Shown here: positions 1-10,136 of the stretch, in pieces
Layout of the letters: each line of letters begins with the position of its first letter
How positions within the stretch are numbered: the stretch's first letter is position 1
Assembly (NCBI GenBank): GCA_029981435.1
Contig: JARRBB010000012.1
Location: forward strand, 1-64,000
From: Thermotogaceae bacterium
Lineage (GTDB): Bacteria > Thermotogota > Thermotogae > B21-G9 > HyVt-16
DNA length: 64,000 nucleotides
Reading direction: 5' to 3'
Notes under the pieces: model-generated
Database searches by the model: none
What the model saw: the letters and a program-made list of their open reading frames with translations, nothing else
What the model was told of the DNA's origin: nothing
Program-made: the position numbers and the translations under genes

Positions 1-1
1 A

Positions 2-196
2 CTTGGTTCAAACAACCAATGTGAATCTAAGTTTTCTCTTTTCAAAGACTTCTTACGTCTCAAACGTCAGTTCAAGAAATTCAACAATTTCATCCGTTAC
101 GTTCATGGTTTTTGTGTCGTTAGAAATCTTTTTGAACTTCATTCTGATATCAATTCTGTTATTTCTGCTTTAGCTTCTATCATCACTACTAGTTAA
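2..196 (+). pseudogene. C-terminal fragment of a probable DDE-type transposase (5' part lies outside the window)
   Basis: Open frame from the window edge: LGSNNQCESKFSLFKDFLRLKRQFKKFNNFIRYVHGFCVVRNLFELHSDINSVISALASIITTS*; the NN-x2-E...F...R.F layout resembles transposase C-termini. Family not assigned. Confidence 0.5.
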
Positions 197-293
197 CAGC
201 ATCGGTCTTTATAAAATAATAGCACTTCTTCTTATAAAAATTATCAAGGTGTAAAATATATTATTGAATAAAATATCTAGGAGGTATATAGAA

Positions 294-1325
294 ATGAAAG
301 GAAAAGCAGCTGTATTGGGATTGGACAGAAAAATATCTATAATTGAGAAGGAAATTCCTGAACCGAAAGAAGATGAAGTACTTATAAACGTCAAAGCTTG
401 TGGTGTTTGTAGAACGGACCATCATATTTATCACGGTCAATTCAACATCAAGCAACCTGTAGTACTTGGGCATGAATTTTCAGGAATTGTGGTCAAAGTA
501 GGTAAAAAGGTACGTAATTTTAAAGAAGGAGACATTGTTGCAGCTCATCCAATAATTTCGTGTGGTGAATGTGAATATTGTGTATCAGGCCACAGTAATT
601 TATGTGAAAATGCGAAGGTTCTTGGAGGAGCAGGTGAAGACATATACGATGGTGGTTTTCAGGAATATACAATCGTACCCGAAAAAAATCTAAGAAAATT
701 CAATAATAAAGTAGATTTTGAAGAAGCTGCTTTTGCCGAACCACTTGGTTGTGCTGTAAGAGGTATTCAAAAATCAAGATTGTCTCTCGGCGAAAAGGTT
801 TTAATAGTTGGTGCAGGGCCGATGGGACTGTTGTTAGTACAATTAGCTTCGATATACGGAGCTTCAATGATAATTGTGAGTGAAATTGATGAACAGAAAA
901 GAAAAATTGCAGAACAACTTGGAGCACATATAACTGTAAATCCTAAAGAAGTTAATGTACCGGAGTTTGTTAAAGACATCACCAAAGGTGGAGTTGAGCT
1001 GGCTATAGAAGCGGTTGGAAAAGTAGAAACCTTTGAAACAGCTTTTAAATCTTTGAAAAAGATGGGAAGAGCGATGATATTTGGCGTGCCTGGCGATACT
1101 GCTGAATATTCCATACCCTTGTTTCCGATATATTATGAAGAATATGAAATTATAGGAAGCTACGCTGTGAGCTATGAAAGTTTCAATATAGCTGTTGAAT
1201 TATTGAATAATAAACGTGTAAATGTAAAACCCCTGATAAGTCACAGATTTAAACTTGAAGAAATTTTAAGTGCTTTCGATTTGATGGACAAAAACGTTGG
1301 ACTTAAGAAGATGATAAAAATATAA
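294..1325 (+). CDS. Zinc-dependent medium-chain alcohol/polyol dehydrogenase
   Basis: GHEFSGIV, CGECEYCVSGHSNLCEN structural Zn site, VGAGPMGLL Rossmann motif. Start placed at ATG 294 behind AGGAGG rather than at 264. Confidence 0.9.
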   Translation: MKGKAAVLGLDRKISIIEKEIPEPKEDEVLINVKACGVCRTDHHIYHGQFNIKQPVVLGHEFSGIVVKVGKKVRNFKEGDIVAAHPIISCGECEYCVSGHSNLCENAKVLGGAGEDIYDGGFQEYTIVPEKNLRKFNNKVDFEEAAFAEPLGCAVRGIQKSRLSLGEKVLIVGAGPMGLLLVQLASIYGASMIIVSEIDEQKRKIAEQLGAHITVNPKEVNVPEFVKDITKGGVELAIEAVGKVETFETAFKSLKKMGRAMIFGVPGDTAEYSIPLFPIYYEEYEIIGSYAVSYESFNIAVELLNNKRVNVKPLISHRFKLEEILSAFDLMDKNVGLKKMIKI

Positions 1326-1350
1326 AGGAAGCATGATTTTTAAATAAAAA

Positions 1351-1376
1351 GGCCAGCCTTGAAGCTGGCTTTTTTG
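1351..1376 (+). terminator. Rho-independent terminator
   Basis: GCCAGC-cttgaa-GCTGGC followed by T6, between convergent genes. Confidence 0.85.
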
Positions 1377-1384
1377 TCTTAATA

Positions 1385-2902
1385 TTATGAAATCTTTTCA
1401 TATTTTCTTTTTGCTGTTGCTAAATGCATTACTTGTTCTTGAGTGGCATCCTTGCCTGGTATTATATCGACCAATTCTCCTTCACTCATTACGGCTATTC
1501 TATCACTCATCTGAAGAATTTCCGGAAGTTCCGAAGATACCATAATAACTGCTATGCCTTGTAAAGCTAGTTCATTCATAAGTTTATAAATTTCTGCCTT
1601 GGCTCCTACATCTATTCCTCTTGTAGGTTCATCAAGTATCAATATTTTTGGTTTTTTAGGCATCCATTTTGCAAGTACAACTTTTTGTTGATTACCCCCT
1701 GATAGATATAAAACTTTCTGCTCTATTGAAGGAGTTTTTATATCAAATTCCTTAACAAGTTGCTTTGAAAGCTCGATTTCCTTCTTTTTATTTGCAAAAC
1801 CTAACCTTGACTTTAACATTTCCAAATTGGCGTAAGCAATGTTTTCACGAATGGAATGTATTAGAATCAGGCCCAGTTTTTTTCTATCTTCTGTAACAAA
1901 TCCCATCCCTAATTTTATTGCATCCAGCGGATGGTTTATTTGAACTTCTTTTCCTTCTATAAAAATTTTACCAGAGGTTATTTTTCTGAATCCAAAGATA
2001 CTTTCCATCAACTCAGTTCTTCCAGCCCCCACAAGCCCTGCAAAACCAAGGATCTCACCAGAATAAAGACTGAAAGAAACATTTCTAAATCCATTACCTG
2101 TAAGTTTTTCCACCCTTAGTATCTCTTTCCCATGGTCATGTTTACTCTTAGCGAAGAATTGATCTATTCTTCTTCCAACCATCATTTCTACAACTTTTGT
2201 TCTGTCAAATTCATTTTTATTGAGAGTACCTATCAATTCTCCATCTCTCAAAACACTTATTCTATCAGCAACTTCTAAAACTTCCTCGAGCCTATGTGAA
2301 ATGAATATCACACAAACTCCTCTTTCACTGAGCTGTTTCATAGTTTGCAAAAGCTTATTTGCTTCAGCTTCAGATAGAGAAGAAGTTGGTTCATCCATTA
2401 TTATTATTTTTGCATCTCTTGAAATAGCTCGTGTTATCTCTATCATTTGTTGTATTGCAACAGAATACGAACCGGCTGGTACAGAAGGATCAACTTTAAG
2501 ATCAAATATTTTCAAAAGTTCCATAGATTTTTTATTCATTTCTCTAAATGAGACAAAAGGTCCATTCAAAACTTCACGCCCGAGAAATATATTCTCAGCC
2601 ACAGAAAGATTTGGGATTACCGAAAGTTCCTGGAATATCGTTATTATTCCAGCCTTGATAGCTTCTTCTGGATCCTTCCAACTTACTTTCTCACCTTGAT
2701 AAATTATTTCACCATTATCTGCATGATAAACTCCTGCGATGATTTTCATCAAAGTAGATTTTCCAGCACCATTTTCGCCAACTACAGCGTGAATTTCCCC
2801 ACTTTTAAAATCCAAGGAAACACTTTTGAGAGCCTGTACCCCAGGGAAGTTTTTACTTATATTTTGAACCTTCAATATTATTTTTGAATTTTTGTTGTTC
2901 AT
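1385..2902 (-). CDS. Sugar ABC transporter ATP-binding protein, double-domain RbsA/MglA type
   Basis: Two ABC cassettes: GENGAGKSTLMK, LVGAGRTELM, LSGGNQQKVVLAKW, ILDEPTRGIDVGAK. Confidence 0.95.
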   Translation of the reverse strand: MNNKNSKIILKVQNISKNFPGVQALKSVSLDFKSGEIHAVVGENGAGKSTLMKIIAGVYHADNGEIIYQGEKVSWKDPEEAIKAGIITIFQELSVIPNLSVAENIFLGREVLNGPFVSFREMNKKSMELLKIFDLKVDPSVPAGSYSVAIQQMIEITRAISRDAKIIIMDEPTSSLSEAEANKLLQTMKQLSERGVCVIFISHRLEEVLEVADRISVLRDGELIGTLNKNEFDRTKVVEMMVGRRIDQFFAKSKHDHGKEILRVEKLTGNGFRNVSFSLYSGEILGFAGLVGAGRTELMESIFGFRKITSGKIFIEGKEVQINHPLDAIKLGMGFVTEDRKKLGLILIHSIRENIAYANLEMLKSRLGFANKKKEIELSKQLVKEFDIKTPSIEQKVLYLSGGNQQKVVLAKWMPKKPKILILDEPTRGIDVGAKAEIYKLMNELALQGIAVIMVSSELPEILQMSDRIAVMSEGELVDIIPGKDATQEQVMHLATAKRKYEKIS

Positions 2903-3870
2903 CAGCTCACCCTCACTCTTCTGAATTGATCAAACATAATCGCGAATATTATGACCGCACCTATAGTAACTTGTTGCCAGAATGAAGAAACCTCAAGCAA
3001 TATAAGTCCATTTCTCAAAACAGCCATTATCGCAGCTCCTAACAAACTTCCTAATATTGAACCTTCACCACCCATTAAGCTCGTTCCGCCGATTATTGTA
3101 GCGGCTATAACGTCCAGCTCATATCCCTGACCAGCATTTGCCTGCGAAACTCCAAGCCAGGAGGTCATTAGAAAACCTGAAAACCCTGCAAAAAAACCGG
3201 ACAAAGTATAAACGAGTATTAGAATTCTATCTTTCTTTATTCCCATCAATGTTGCTGCTTCTGGATTACCACCAACAGCGTAAATTCTTCGGCCAATTAT
3301 AGTGTTTTTCAAAAAGAAGTGCATTATGACCCCAAGAATCGCCATGTAAACGACCGGCATTGGAAATATACCAAGTTTACCCAATCCATGGAAGGTAAAT
3401 GATTCAGAGAAGCCTGAAATAGGCCATCCTCCTGAAAGGACGTATGCCAAACCTCTACCAATGCTTAGCATACCCAAGGTACTTACAAAGGGTACAAGCC
3501 GTGCTTTTGTAATAAGTATTCCATTTGTAAATCCCATTAAAGCTGCTACACCAAGTGCTACAATAACCGCTAAAAATGAATTCCAACCATAATCGATTAC
3601 GAGAACACCGATTATAACTCCAGATAATCCAAGAACTGAACCAACAGAAAGATCTATACCAGCTGTTATTATCACAAGGGTCATTCCATAAGTCATTATT
3701 GCTATAAAAGACATATTTAAAATGATAGTTAATATGTTGTCCAACGTTAAAAACGATTCCGCGAATATACTTAAAAAAGCCATCAATACAATGAGAATCA
3801 GAAAAACTCCTGCTTCTTTGATAGTCATTATCCTTTTAATGATTCTCAGAAAACTTGTTTTTTCAGACAT
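2902..3870 (-). CDS. Sugar ABC transporter permease, RbsC type
   Basis: Multi-TM; GIDLSVGSVLGLSG and GGTSLMGGEGSILGSLLGA typical of the RbsC family. Confidence 0.93.
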   Translation of the reverse strand: MSEKTSFLRIIKRIMTIKEAGVFLILIVLMAFLSIFAESFLTLDNILTIILNMSFIAIMTYGMTLVIITAGIDLSVGSVLGLSGVIIGVLVIDYGWNSFLAVIVALGVAALMGFTNGILITKARLVPFVSTLGMLSIGRGLAYVLSGGWPISGFSESFTFHGLGKLGIFPMPVVYMAILGVIMHFFLKNTIIGRRIYAVGGNPEAATLMGIKKDRILILVYTLSGFFAGFSGFLMTSWLGVSQANAGQGYELDVIAATIIGGTSLMGGEGSILGSLLGAAIMAVLRNGLILLEVSSFWQQVTIGAVIIFAIMFDQFRRVRVS

Positions 3871-3898
3871 CTGCTGGCCCTCCTATCAATAAAGAATG

Positions 3899-3917
3899 GC
3901 CCGGGACATGCCCGGGC
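3899..3917 (-). other. Intercistronic GC-rich stem-loop between binding-protein and permease genes
   Basis: GCCCGGG-acatg-CCCGGGC perfect 7-bp stem, no T-tract on the transcribed strand. Confidence 0.75.
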
Positions 3918-3941
3918 AAAATTCAAAAATCAGACCAATCT

Positions 3942-4961
3942 TTATCTATTTCTCTTGTAAATTATATCTGCAAGCTTGAGAAATTCATCAACATTCTCTT
4001 TTGTAACTACATCGACACCGGTATCAACAATCTTATCACCATTAACTGTTGGAAGAAGTCCAAGAGTCTGTTCAACGCCAAAAACAGCCATGTTGTAAAG
4101 AATCATAATAGATTTGAATCCCATATCGAATGGTCTTTGACCAACGAGTCCATCAACATATCCTTGCTTAACAAGTTCGAGTTCCTCTTTGAGGGTATCA
4201 AAACTAACTATCAAGAGCTCAGCCGTTCTCTCCGGACCACCGAAAGCGCTTGTAAATGTTTTCACAGGAACGAACAATGGCCATCCACCAGCCATGAACC
4301 ATGCGTCAAGATCTGGATAAGTCTTTGAAACGTCTGCAATTATTTGAATAGCTCTTGCAGTATCATCGTCGCAGGGGAAAGGATCAGCAACGTAAGTAAT
4401 CTTTCCAGGTATTTCGTCTTTATGCTGTTCGATGTAGTCTTTGAATCCTTTTATTCTCTCATTAAGATTTAGAGCAGCAAGACCACCTGTGAGTATAGCG
4501 ATCTTAATTTCAGGATCATCAGGTTTTTGCTGTTTAATTAGCTCGACCATTAGTTTTCCACATTCCCAACCGCCACGATAATTGTTTGTACCTACATAAA
4601 CGTATCTTCCACTACCAGCCGCAGCATCAGCGTCAAAAGTAATAACAGGAATTCCAGCATCAAGAGCTTTTTTAATCGCGGTTTTTATGGCTTCAGCATC
4701 ATTTGGAGAAATTGCTATACCGTTTACTCCTTTAACAACATAGTTGATAATTGTTTGTACCTGCTTCGCAGCATCTGCTTCAACTGGTGCGTCAAAAAAT
4801 GCTTTTACCCCTATCAATTTAGCAGCAGCATTCATACCATTTTCTACCGCGTACCAGTAGGGATTGTTGAGGGATTTTGGGCAAAGCAGGAAAGAAAGCT
4901 GAGCAGTAAAAGCCATGCTAACGATAAAAATGAAAAGTAACAACCATACCAATTTTCTCAT
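3942..4961 (-). CDS. Sugar ABC transporter substrate-binding protein, RbsB type
   Basis: Signal peptide MRKLVWLLLFIFIVSMAFTA; periplasmic-binding fold signatures (CPKSLNNPYW, DAGIPVITFDAD). Confidence 0.92.
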   Translation of the reverse strand: MRKLVWLLLFIFIVSMAFTAQLSFLLCPKSLNNPYWYAVENGMNAAAKLIGVKAFFDAPVEADAAKQVQTIINYVVKGVNGIAISPNDAEAIKTAIKKALDAGIPVITFDADAAAGSGRYVYVGTNNYRGGWECGKLMVELIKQQKPDDPEIKIAILTGGLAALNLNERIKGFKDYIEQHKDEIPGKITYVADPFPCDDDTARAIQIIADVSKTYPDLDAWFMAGGWPLFVPVKTFTSAFGGPERTAELLIVSFDTLKEELELVKQGYVDGLVGQRPFDMGFKSIMILYNMAVFGVEQTLGLLPTVNGDKIVDTGVDVVTKENVDEFLKLADIIYKRNR

Positions 4962-5118
4962 AAAGCTCCCCCCTTAAAATAAAGTTGGTTTTTATTACTT
5001 TTATATTCCGTTAACATTTTCTTTATTATACCATATTTATACTAATTTCAAAATTTCTTTCTATTTAGTGATTTATCGGCTCTTTTCAAAAACTTTCTGT
5101 AATCCTTTCTTTTATTTG

Positions 5119-5147
5119 TTGACATCTAATTAAATTTTTAGTAAAAT
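5119..5147 (+). promoter_or_regulatory. Sigma-70-like promoter of the GntR-led operon
   Basis: TTGACA - 17 nt - TAAAAT; perfect palindrome TGATATATCA at 5153-5162. Confidence 0.75.
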
Positions 5148-5188
5148 ATTTCTGATATATCAAACATCAAATACCGGGTGACAATTTA

Positions 5189-5839
5189 ATGAGAAAAAAA
5201 CTTGAAATATCACTTGTTAGAACAAAGGTTTATGATTTATTAAAAGAAGAAATACTCAGCGGTGAAATTCATCTCGGTCAACGATTAAATGTAAGGAAAT
5301 TATCAGAAGAGCTTGGAATAAGTCCAACTCCTGTAAGAGATGCTTTGTTAGCTCTTTCAGCTGATGGATTAGTGAGAGTAGTCCCAAGGGTTGGATTTTT
5401 TGTCACTGAGCTAACCGAAAACTACATAAACGAAATTATAGAGAGTCGAATAATGGTAGAAAGCTTTTGTTTGAAAAAGTATTTTGATGAAATAAGAAAC
5501 TCTCCAGATATTTTAAAGCTTTATGATGAAGTAAAGAAAGTGATTGATACAGAGAATAGAAAACTGTTTGATGAGTCTGATGAGGTTCTTCATATGTTGA
5601 TAGTAAAAAGTTCTTCAAATAAAACCATTATAGATTTTTATGAAAAACTTTGGGATAAGATAGATCTGGTTAGGCATTTGAACAAAAGATATTTAGATTC
5701 AAACAAAGAGCATTTATCGATAATAGAAAGTATTTTGAAAAACGAGAAAGAAAGTGCTATTAAATTTCTTTTAAGGCATATAGAAAACGTTAAGGATGAA
5801 ACTTTAAAGAATTTGAAAACAAGTAAGGTGACAAAATGA
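5189..5839 (+). CDS. GntR-family regulator (FCD/FadR subfamily)
   Basis: N-terminal wHTH (VYDLLKEEILSGEIHLGQRLNVRKLSEELGISPTPVRDALLAL) plus helical C-terminal domain. Confidence 0.93.
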   Translation: MRKKLEISLVRTKVYDLLKEEILSGEIHLGQRLNVRKLSEELGISPTPVRDALLALSADGLVRVVPRVGFFVTELTENYINEIIESRIMVESFCLKKYFDEIRNSPDILKLYDEVKKVIDTENRKLFDESDEVLHMLIVKSSSNKTIIDFYEKLWDKIDLVRHLNKRYLDSNKEHLSIIESILKNEKESAIKFLLRHIENVKDETLKNLKTSKVTK

Positions 5840-6864
5840 AAAAATTGTGTTTTGGAATCGTAGGATGTGGTAATGTAAGCAAAATCCATGCTGAGAGCAT
5901 TGTAAACCTTCCCAATTCAAAATTGGTAGCTGTAGTAAGTAGAACCGAAAGTAATGCAAGAAAATTGGCCAAAGAATATAATTGTGATTATCACATTAAT
6001 TTAGATTCATTTTTGAAAAGAAAAGATATAGATGTCGTAGTTATCCTTACTCCCAATGGCCTTCATGCAGATATTGGTATTAAAGCTGCAAGATTTGGGA
6101 AACATGTTGTGGTTGAAAAACCTATAGACATAGATTTAAAAAAAGCAGATGAATTAATAAGTGAATGTGAAAAAAACGGTGTAAAGCTCAGTGTAATTTC
6201 TCAAAGAAGATTTTCAGATGCTGTACAAGTAGTAAAGAAATACATAAATAAAGGTGAACTTGGAAAATTAAATTTCGGCAATGCGCTTGTAAAATGGTAT
6301 AGAACTCAAGAATATTATGACAGTGGTGCTTGGCGAGGAACTTGGGAATTTGAAGGTGGAGGAGCTTTAATAAATCAATCTATACATTACGTTGACCTTC
6401 TCCAATATCTTGTTGGCCCCGTTGATGAGGTTTTTGCATATATGGCTACGAGATGCCACAACATAGAAGTTGAAGATATCTTAGTTGGCGCTTTGAAATT
6501 CAAAAATGGTGCTCTTGGCTTAGTAGAGGCTAACACAACTGCATATCCTGGATTTGAAGCACGTGTGGATATATATGGTGATAATGGTTCAATCATAATA
6601 GTGGATGACGAACTTGATAAATTAATGATAAAAGGTAAGAAGGAGATCAGTTCCACCAGGAATCAAAAAAGTCTTACAGGTGCTTCTAATCCACAAATAT
6701 CTTTTGAACTTCACAAAAGACAATACCAAGACATAGTGGATTCAATAATGAACAACAGAAAACCTTCTGTTGATGGAATAGCTGGTAGAAACACGTTGGC
6801 TGTAATTTTAGCTTTGTATGAATCTGCAAAGGCAGGTAAAACTGTAAAAGTAAATCTCATTTAA
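5836..6864 (+). CDS. Gfo/Idh/MocA-family oxidoreductase
   Basis: GIVGCGNVSKIHAESI, VVVEKPIDID; ATGA overlap with the GntR gene. Confidence 0.92.
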   Translation: MKKLCFGIVGCGNVSKIHAESIVNLPNSKLVAVVSRTESNARKLAKEYNCDYHINLDSFLKRKDIDVVVILTPNGLHADIGIKAARFGKHVVVEKPIDIDLKKADELISECEKNGVKLSVISQRRFSDAVQVVKKYINKGELGKLNFGNALVKWYRTQEYYDSGAWRGTWEFEGGGALINQSIHYVDLLQYLVGPVDEVFAYMATRCHNIEVEDILVGALKFKNGALGLVEANTTAYPGFEARVDIYGDNGSIIIVDDELDKLMIKGKKEISSTRNQKSLTGASNPQISFELHKRQYQDIVDSIMNNRKPSVDGIAGRNTLAVILALYESAKAGKTVKVNLI

Positions 6865-6888
6865 ATAAGGAAAAAGGAGGAAAAAATC

Positions 6889-8286
6889 ATGTCAAACATC
6901 AAAATTTCTTTCATAGGTGCTGGTAGTGTTAGATACACATTAAAGCTCATTGGAGATCTCTGCAAAACTCCTGAGTTGAGTAATGTTACTGTGACTCTAA
7001 TGGATATTGATGAAGAAAGATTGGAGGCTATTTACAATCTTTCAAAAAGGTATAACGATGAACTTGGAGCGTCACTAAAGATTGAAAAGACAACAGATCT
7101 TCAAAAAGCACTTGATGGTGCTAGTTTTGTTATAAATACAGCACTTGCCAGAGCAGAAGGACATGAAGATGGATATGTTCAGTACGAGATGATGAGGGAT
7201 GTAGGAGAAAAGCATGGTTATTATCGTGGTATAGATAGTCAAGAATTCAATATGGTATCGGATTACTATACGATAGGCGGATTTAATCAATTGAAGATGT
7301 CACTTGAGATAGGAAAAGCTGTTGAAAAATACTGTCCTGATGCTTACTTGATTCAAACAGCAAATCCCGTTTTTGAAATAACACAACTTGTTTTGAGGCA
7401 GACAGGAGCCAAAATAATAGGTTTTTGCCATGGTTTCGGCGGGGCCTTTGAACTTTTTGAAGCTCTGGGTTTGGATAAAAATAAAGTTGACTGGCAAGTC
7501 GCAGGTGTTAATCATGGAATCTTTTTGAACAGGTTTGTCTATAAAGGCGAAAATGCTTATCCCCTTCTTGAAAAATGGATAGAAGAAAAATCTTCTCAAT
7601 GGGAACCTAAAGATCCATGGGATACTCAATTGAGCCCTGCTGCTATAGATATGTATAAGTTTTATGGAATGATTCCAATAGGAGATGCTCCAAGAAATGG
7701 CAGCTGGAAATATCATTATAATCTTGAGACTAAAAAGAAGTGGTATGGAAAATTCGGTGGAATAGACAATGAGGTTGAAAGACCTAAATACTATGAAAAA
7801 CTCAGAGAAATAAAAAGAAAACTCATAGAAGTTTCAAAAGATCCAAAAATAAAGCTCACGGAGCTCTGGCCAGAGGAATTTACAAAAGACAAATTGAGTG
7901 GAGAACAGCAAATACCATTTATAAACGCTTTAACGAATGGGAAAAAAGTAAGACTGTTTTTGAATATACTTAACAACGGAATAATATCTAAAGTACCTGA
8001 AGATGTAGTAGTGGAGGTACCTGTTTGGGTTGATAAAACTGGAATTCATCCAGAGAAAATAGAACCAGATTTAACAGATAGAATCAAAAAATTCTTTCTC
8101 TTACCGAGGATAATGCGAATGGAAATGGCCCTTGAGGCTTTCGTAACTGGTGATAGGAAGGTACTGGAAGAAATCCTCATCAGAGATCCAAGAACAAAAT
8201 CATACGAACAGGTTAAAGCTGTTATAGATGAAATATTAGATCTACCTTTCAACAAAGAAATGAAGGAGCATTATTCCAAGGTTTAA
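6889..8286 (+). CDS. Glycoside hydrolase family 4, probable alpha-glucuronidase
   Basis: FIGAGSVRYTLKLIGD, QTANPVFE, CHGFGG motif (CHGx-type, associated with GH4 alpha-glucuronidases of Thermotoga), VNHGIFL. Confidence 0.85.
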   Translation: MSNIKISFIGAGSVRYTLKLIGDLCKTPELSNVTVTLMDIDEERLEAIYNLSKRYNDELGASLKIEKTTDLQKALDGASFVINTALARAEGHEDGYVQYEMMRDVGEKHGYYRGIDSQEFNMVSDYYTIGGFNQLKMSLEIGKAVEKYCPDAYLIQTANPVFEITQLVLRQTGAKIIGFCHGFGGAFELFEALGLDKNKVDWQVAGVNHGIFLNRFVYKGENAYPLLEKWIEEKSSQWEPKDPWDTQLSPAAIDMYKFYGMIPIGDAPRNGSWKYHYNLETKKKWYGKFGGIDNEVERPKYYEKLREIKRKLIEVSKDPKIKLTELWPEEFTKDKLSGEQQIPFINALTNGKKVRLFLNILNNGIISKVPEDVVVEVPVWVDKTGIHPEKIEPDLTDRIKKFFLLPRIMRMEMALEAFVTGDRKVLEEILIRDPRTKSYEQVKAVIDEILDLPFNKEMKEHYSKV

Positions 8287-8374
8287 AAGAGATAGATGAT
8301 GTACCTCAATCTTTGCTGACGTGATATCAAATTATTGCTGAAAATCTCAAATATAAGTCTTAGGGAGGAATTAA

Positions 8375-10087
8375 ATGCTCAGACCTCAGCATAATGGAAT
8401 TAGAAACGTTTATGATCTCAGTGGGATATGGGAGCTTGAAGTTAAAGGAAGAAAAAGGCCTATAACTGTTCCTGCAAGCTGGAATGAGCAGTATCAGGAT
8501 CTTTGCTATGAAGAGGGACCTGTCGTTTACAAGAAATTTTTCTATGTACCTGCAGACTTTAGAGGCAAAAAAATCAGGATTTATTTTGGAGCTGTGAACA
8601 CTGACTGTATTGTTTATGTGAATGGAAATAAAGTGGCGGAGAATCATATAGGTTATCTTCCTTTTGAGGCAGACATAACTGATTTTACAAGATTTGGAGA
8701 AGAAAATATTCTTGAAGTGAAAGTGGAAAACCATTTAAAAACCGGTTCATTTCCAGCAGGAAAGACACCTCCCAAAGACCTACTTATAGGTTCACCAGAT
8801 AGTTTTCCAGCAACTAACTTTGATTTCTTCCCATATGGTGGAATCATAAGAAATGTAAATTTAGAAGTTTGTAATCTTGAGAAAATAACAGATGTATCTG
8901 TTGACACAAGCACCTCAAAACCAGAGAAAAGACTTGGAATTGTGAAGTTAAATGTCAAGGTTTCTGAAAGCTCTATTGGAAAGATTCTCGAAATAGAATT
9001 AGCTTCTAAGAAAAAAGAAATAGAGATTGTGAAAGATTCTATCGATACCGAATTCAAAATAGAGAACGTAAGATTCTGGCGATTGAATGCCCCATATCTT
9101 TATAAGTTAAAGCTTAAAATAAAGGATAGTGAAAAGCTTCTTGATTATTATGAACTCAAGATAGGTATAAGAACCATCGAATGGGATGAAAAAAAGTTGT
9201 ATCTGAACAAAGAACCAATTTTCCTGAAAGGTTTTGGAAAACATGAAGAGTTTCCTATACTTGGACAGGGTACTTTTTATCCAATGATGATAAAAGACTT
9301 CAGTTTACTGAAATGGATTGGAGCCAATTCATTCAGAACCTCGCATTATCCATACAGTGAAGAGTGGCTCGATCTTGCAGATGAGCTTGGAATATTGGTG
9401 ATAGATGAAGCACCACATGTTGGCGTAACCAGATATCATTACAATCCAGAAACAGAAAAGTTAGCAGTCGACAATGTGAAACGAATGATAGAGAGGGATA
9501 AAAATCACCCATCGGTTATTATGTGGAGTGTTGCAAATGAACCTGAATCTAATCATCCAGATGCTGAAAGTTTTTTCAAAGCACTTTATGAAACTGCGAA
9601 GCAGTTGGATAAAACCAGGCCAATTACTTTAGTGAGTTGTTTGGACCAGCCTGATGCTAGAACAAGAGACGTAGCATTGAAATACTTTGATATAGTTAGC
9701 ATCAACAGATACTACGGTTGGTATATCTTTCAAGGTAGAATCGATGAAGGTTTGAAAGCCTTAGATAAAGATGTAGAAGAACTTTATCAGAGGCACAAAA
9801 AACCAGTGGTAGTAACAGAATTTGGAGCAGATGCGATAAGTGGATATCACTATGATCCACCACAGATGTTTTCAGAGGAATATCAAGCTGAGTTAGTGGA
9901 AAAAACGATAAAACTTCTGAGAGAAAAAGATTTCATTGTTGGTATTCATGTTTGGGCATTTGCTGATTTCAAAACTCCACAAAATATTAGAAGACCAATA
10001 TACAACCATAAAGGTGTTTTTACGAGAACCAGAGAACCCAAATTGACTGCTCATGTTTTACGTAAGTTTTGGAATAATGCTTTTTGA
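8375..10087 (+). CDS. uidA: Glycoside hydrolase family 2, beta-glucuronidase-like
   Basis: MLRPQHNGIRNVYDLSGIWEL N-terminus, GFGKHEEFPILGQG, MWSVANEPES acid/base, VVTEFGADAISGYHYDPPQMFSEEYQ nucleophile region. Confidence 0.88.
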   Translation: MLRPQHNGIRNVYDLSGIWELEVKGRKRPITVPASWNEQYQDLCYEEGPVVYKKFFYVPADFRGKKIRIYFGAVNTDCIVYVNGNKVAENHIGYLPFEADITDFTRFGEENILEVKVENHLKTGSFPAGKTPPKDLLIGSPDSFPATNFDFFPYGGIIRNVNLEVCNLEKITDVSVDTSTSKPEKRLGIVKLNVKVSESSIGKILEIELASKKKEIEIVKDSIDTEFKIENVRFWRLNAPYLYKLKLKIKDSEKLLDYYELKIGIRTIEWDEKKLYLNKEPIFLKGFGKHEEFPILGQGTFYPMMIKDFSLLKWIGANSFRTSHYPYSEEWLDLADELGILVIDEAPHVGVTRYHYNPETEKLAVDNVKRMIERDKNHPSVIMWSVANEPESNHPDAESFFKALYETAKQLDKTRPITLVSCLDQPDARTRDVALKYFDIVSINRYYGWYIFQGRIDEGLKALDKDVEELYQRHKKPVVVTEFGADAISGYHYDPPQMFSEEYQAELVEKTIKLLREKDFIVGIHVWAFADFKTPQNIRRPIYNHKGVFTRTREPKLTAHVLRKFWNNAF

Positions 10088-10136
10088 ATCTGGTTTTAAA
10101 CCAGATAACTAAAATTATTAAGGGAGGGGATTTTTT

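Noticed and set aside
209-473. Short minus-strand ORFs (61-70 aa) and many similar antisense ORFs throughout the track
   Set aside because: Lie antisense to well-supported genes in a low-GC genome, hydrophobic or low-complexity, no RBS or family motifs.
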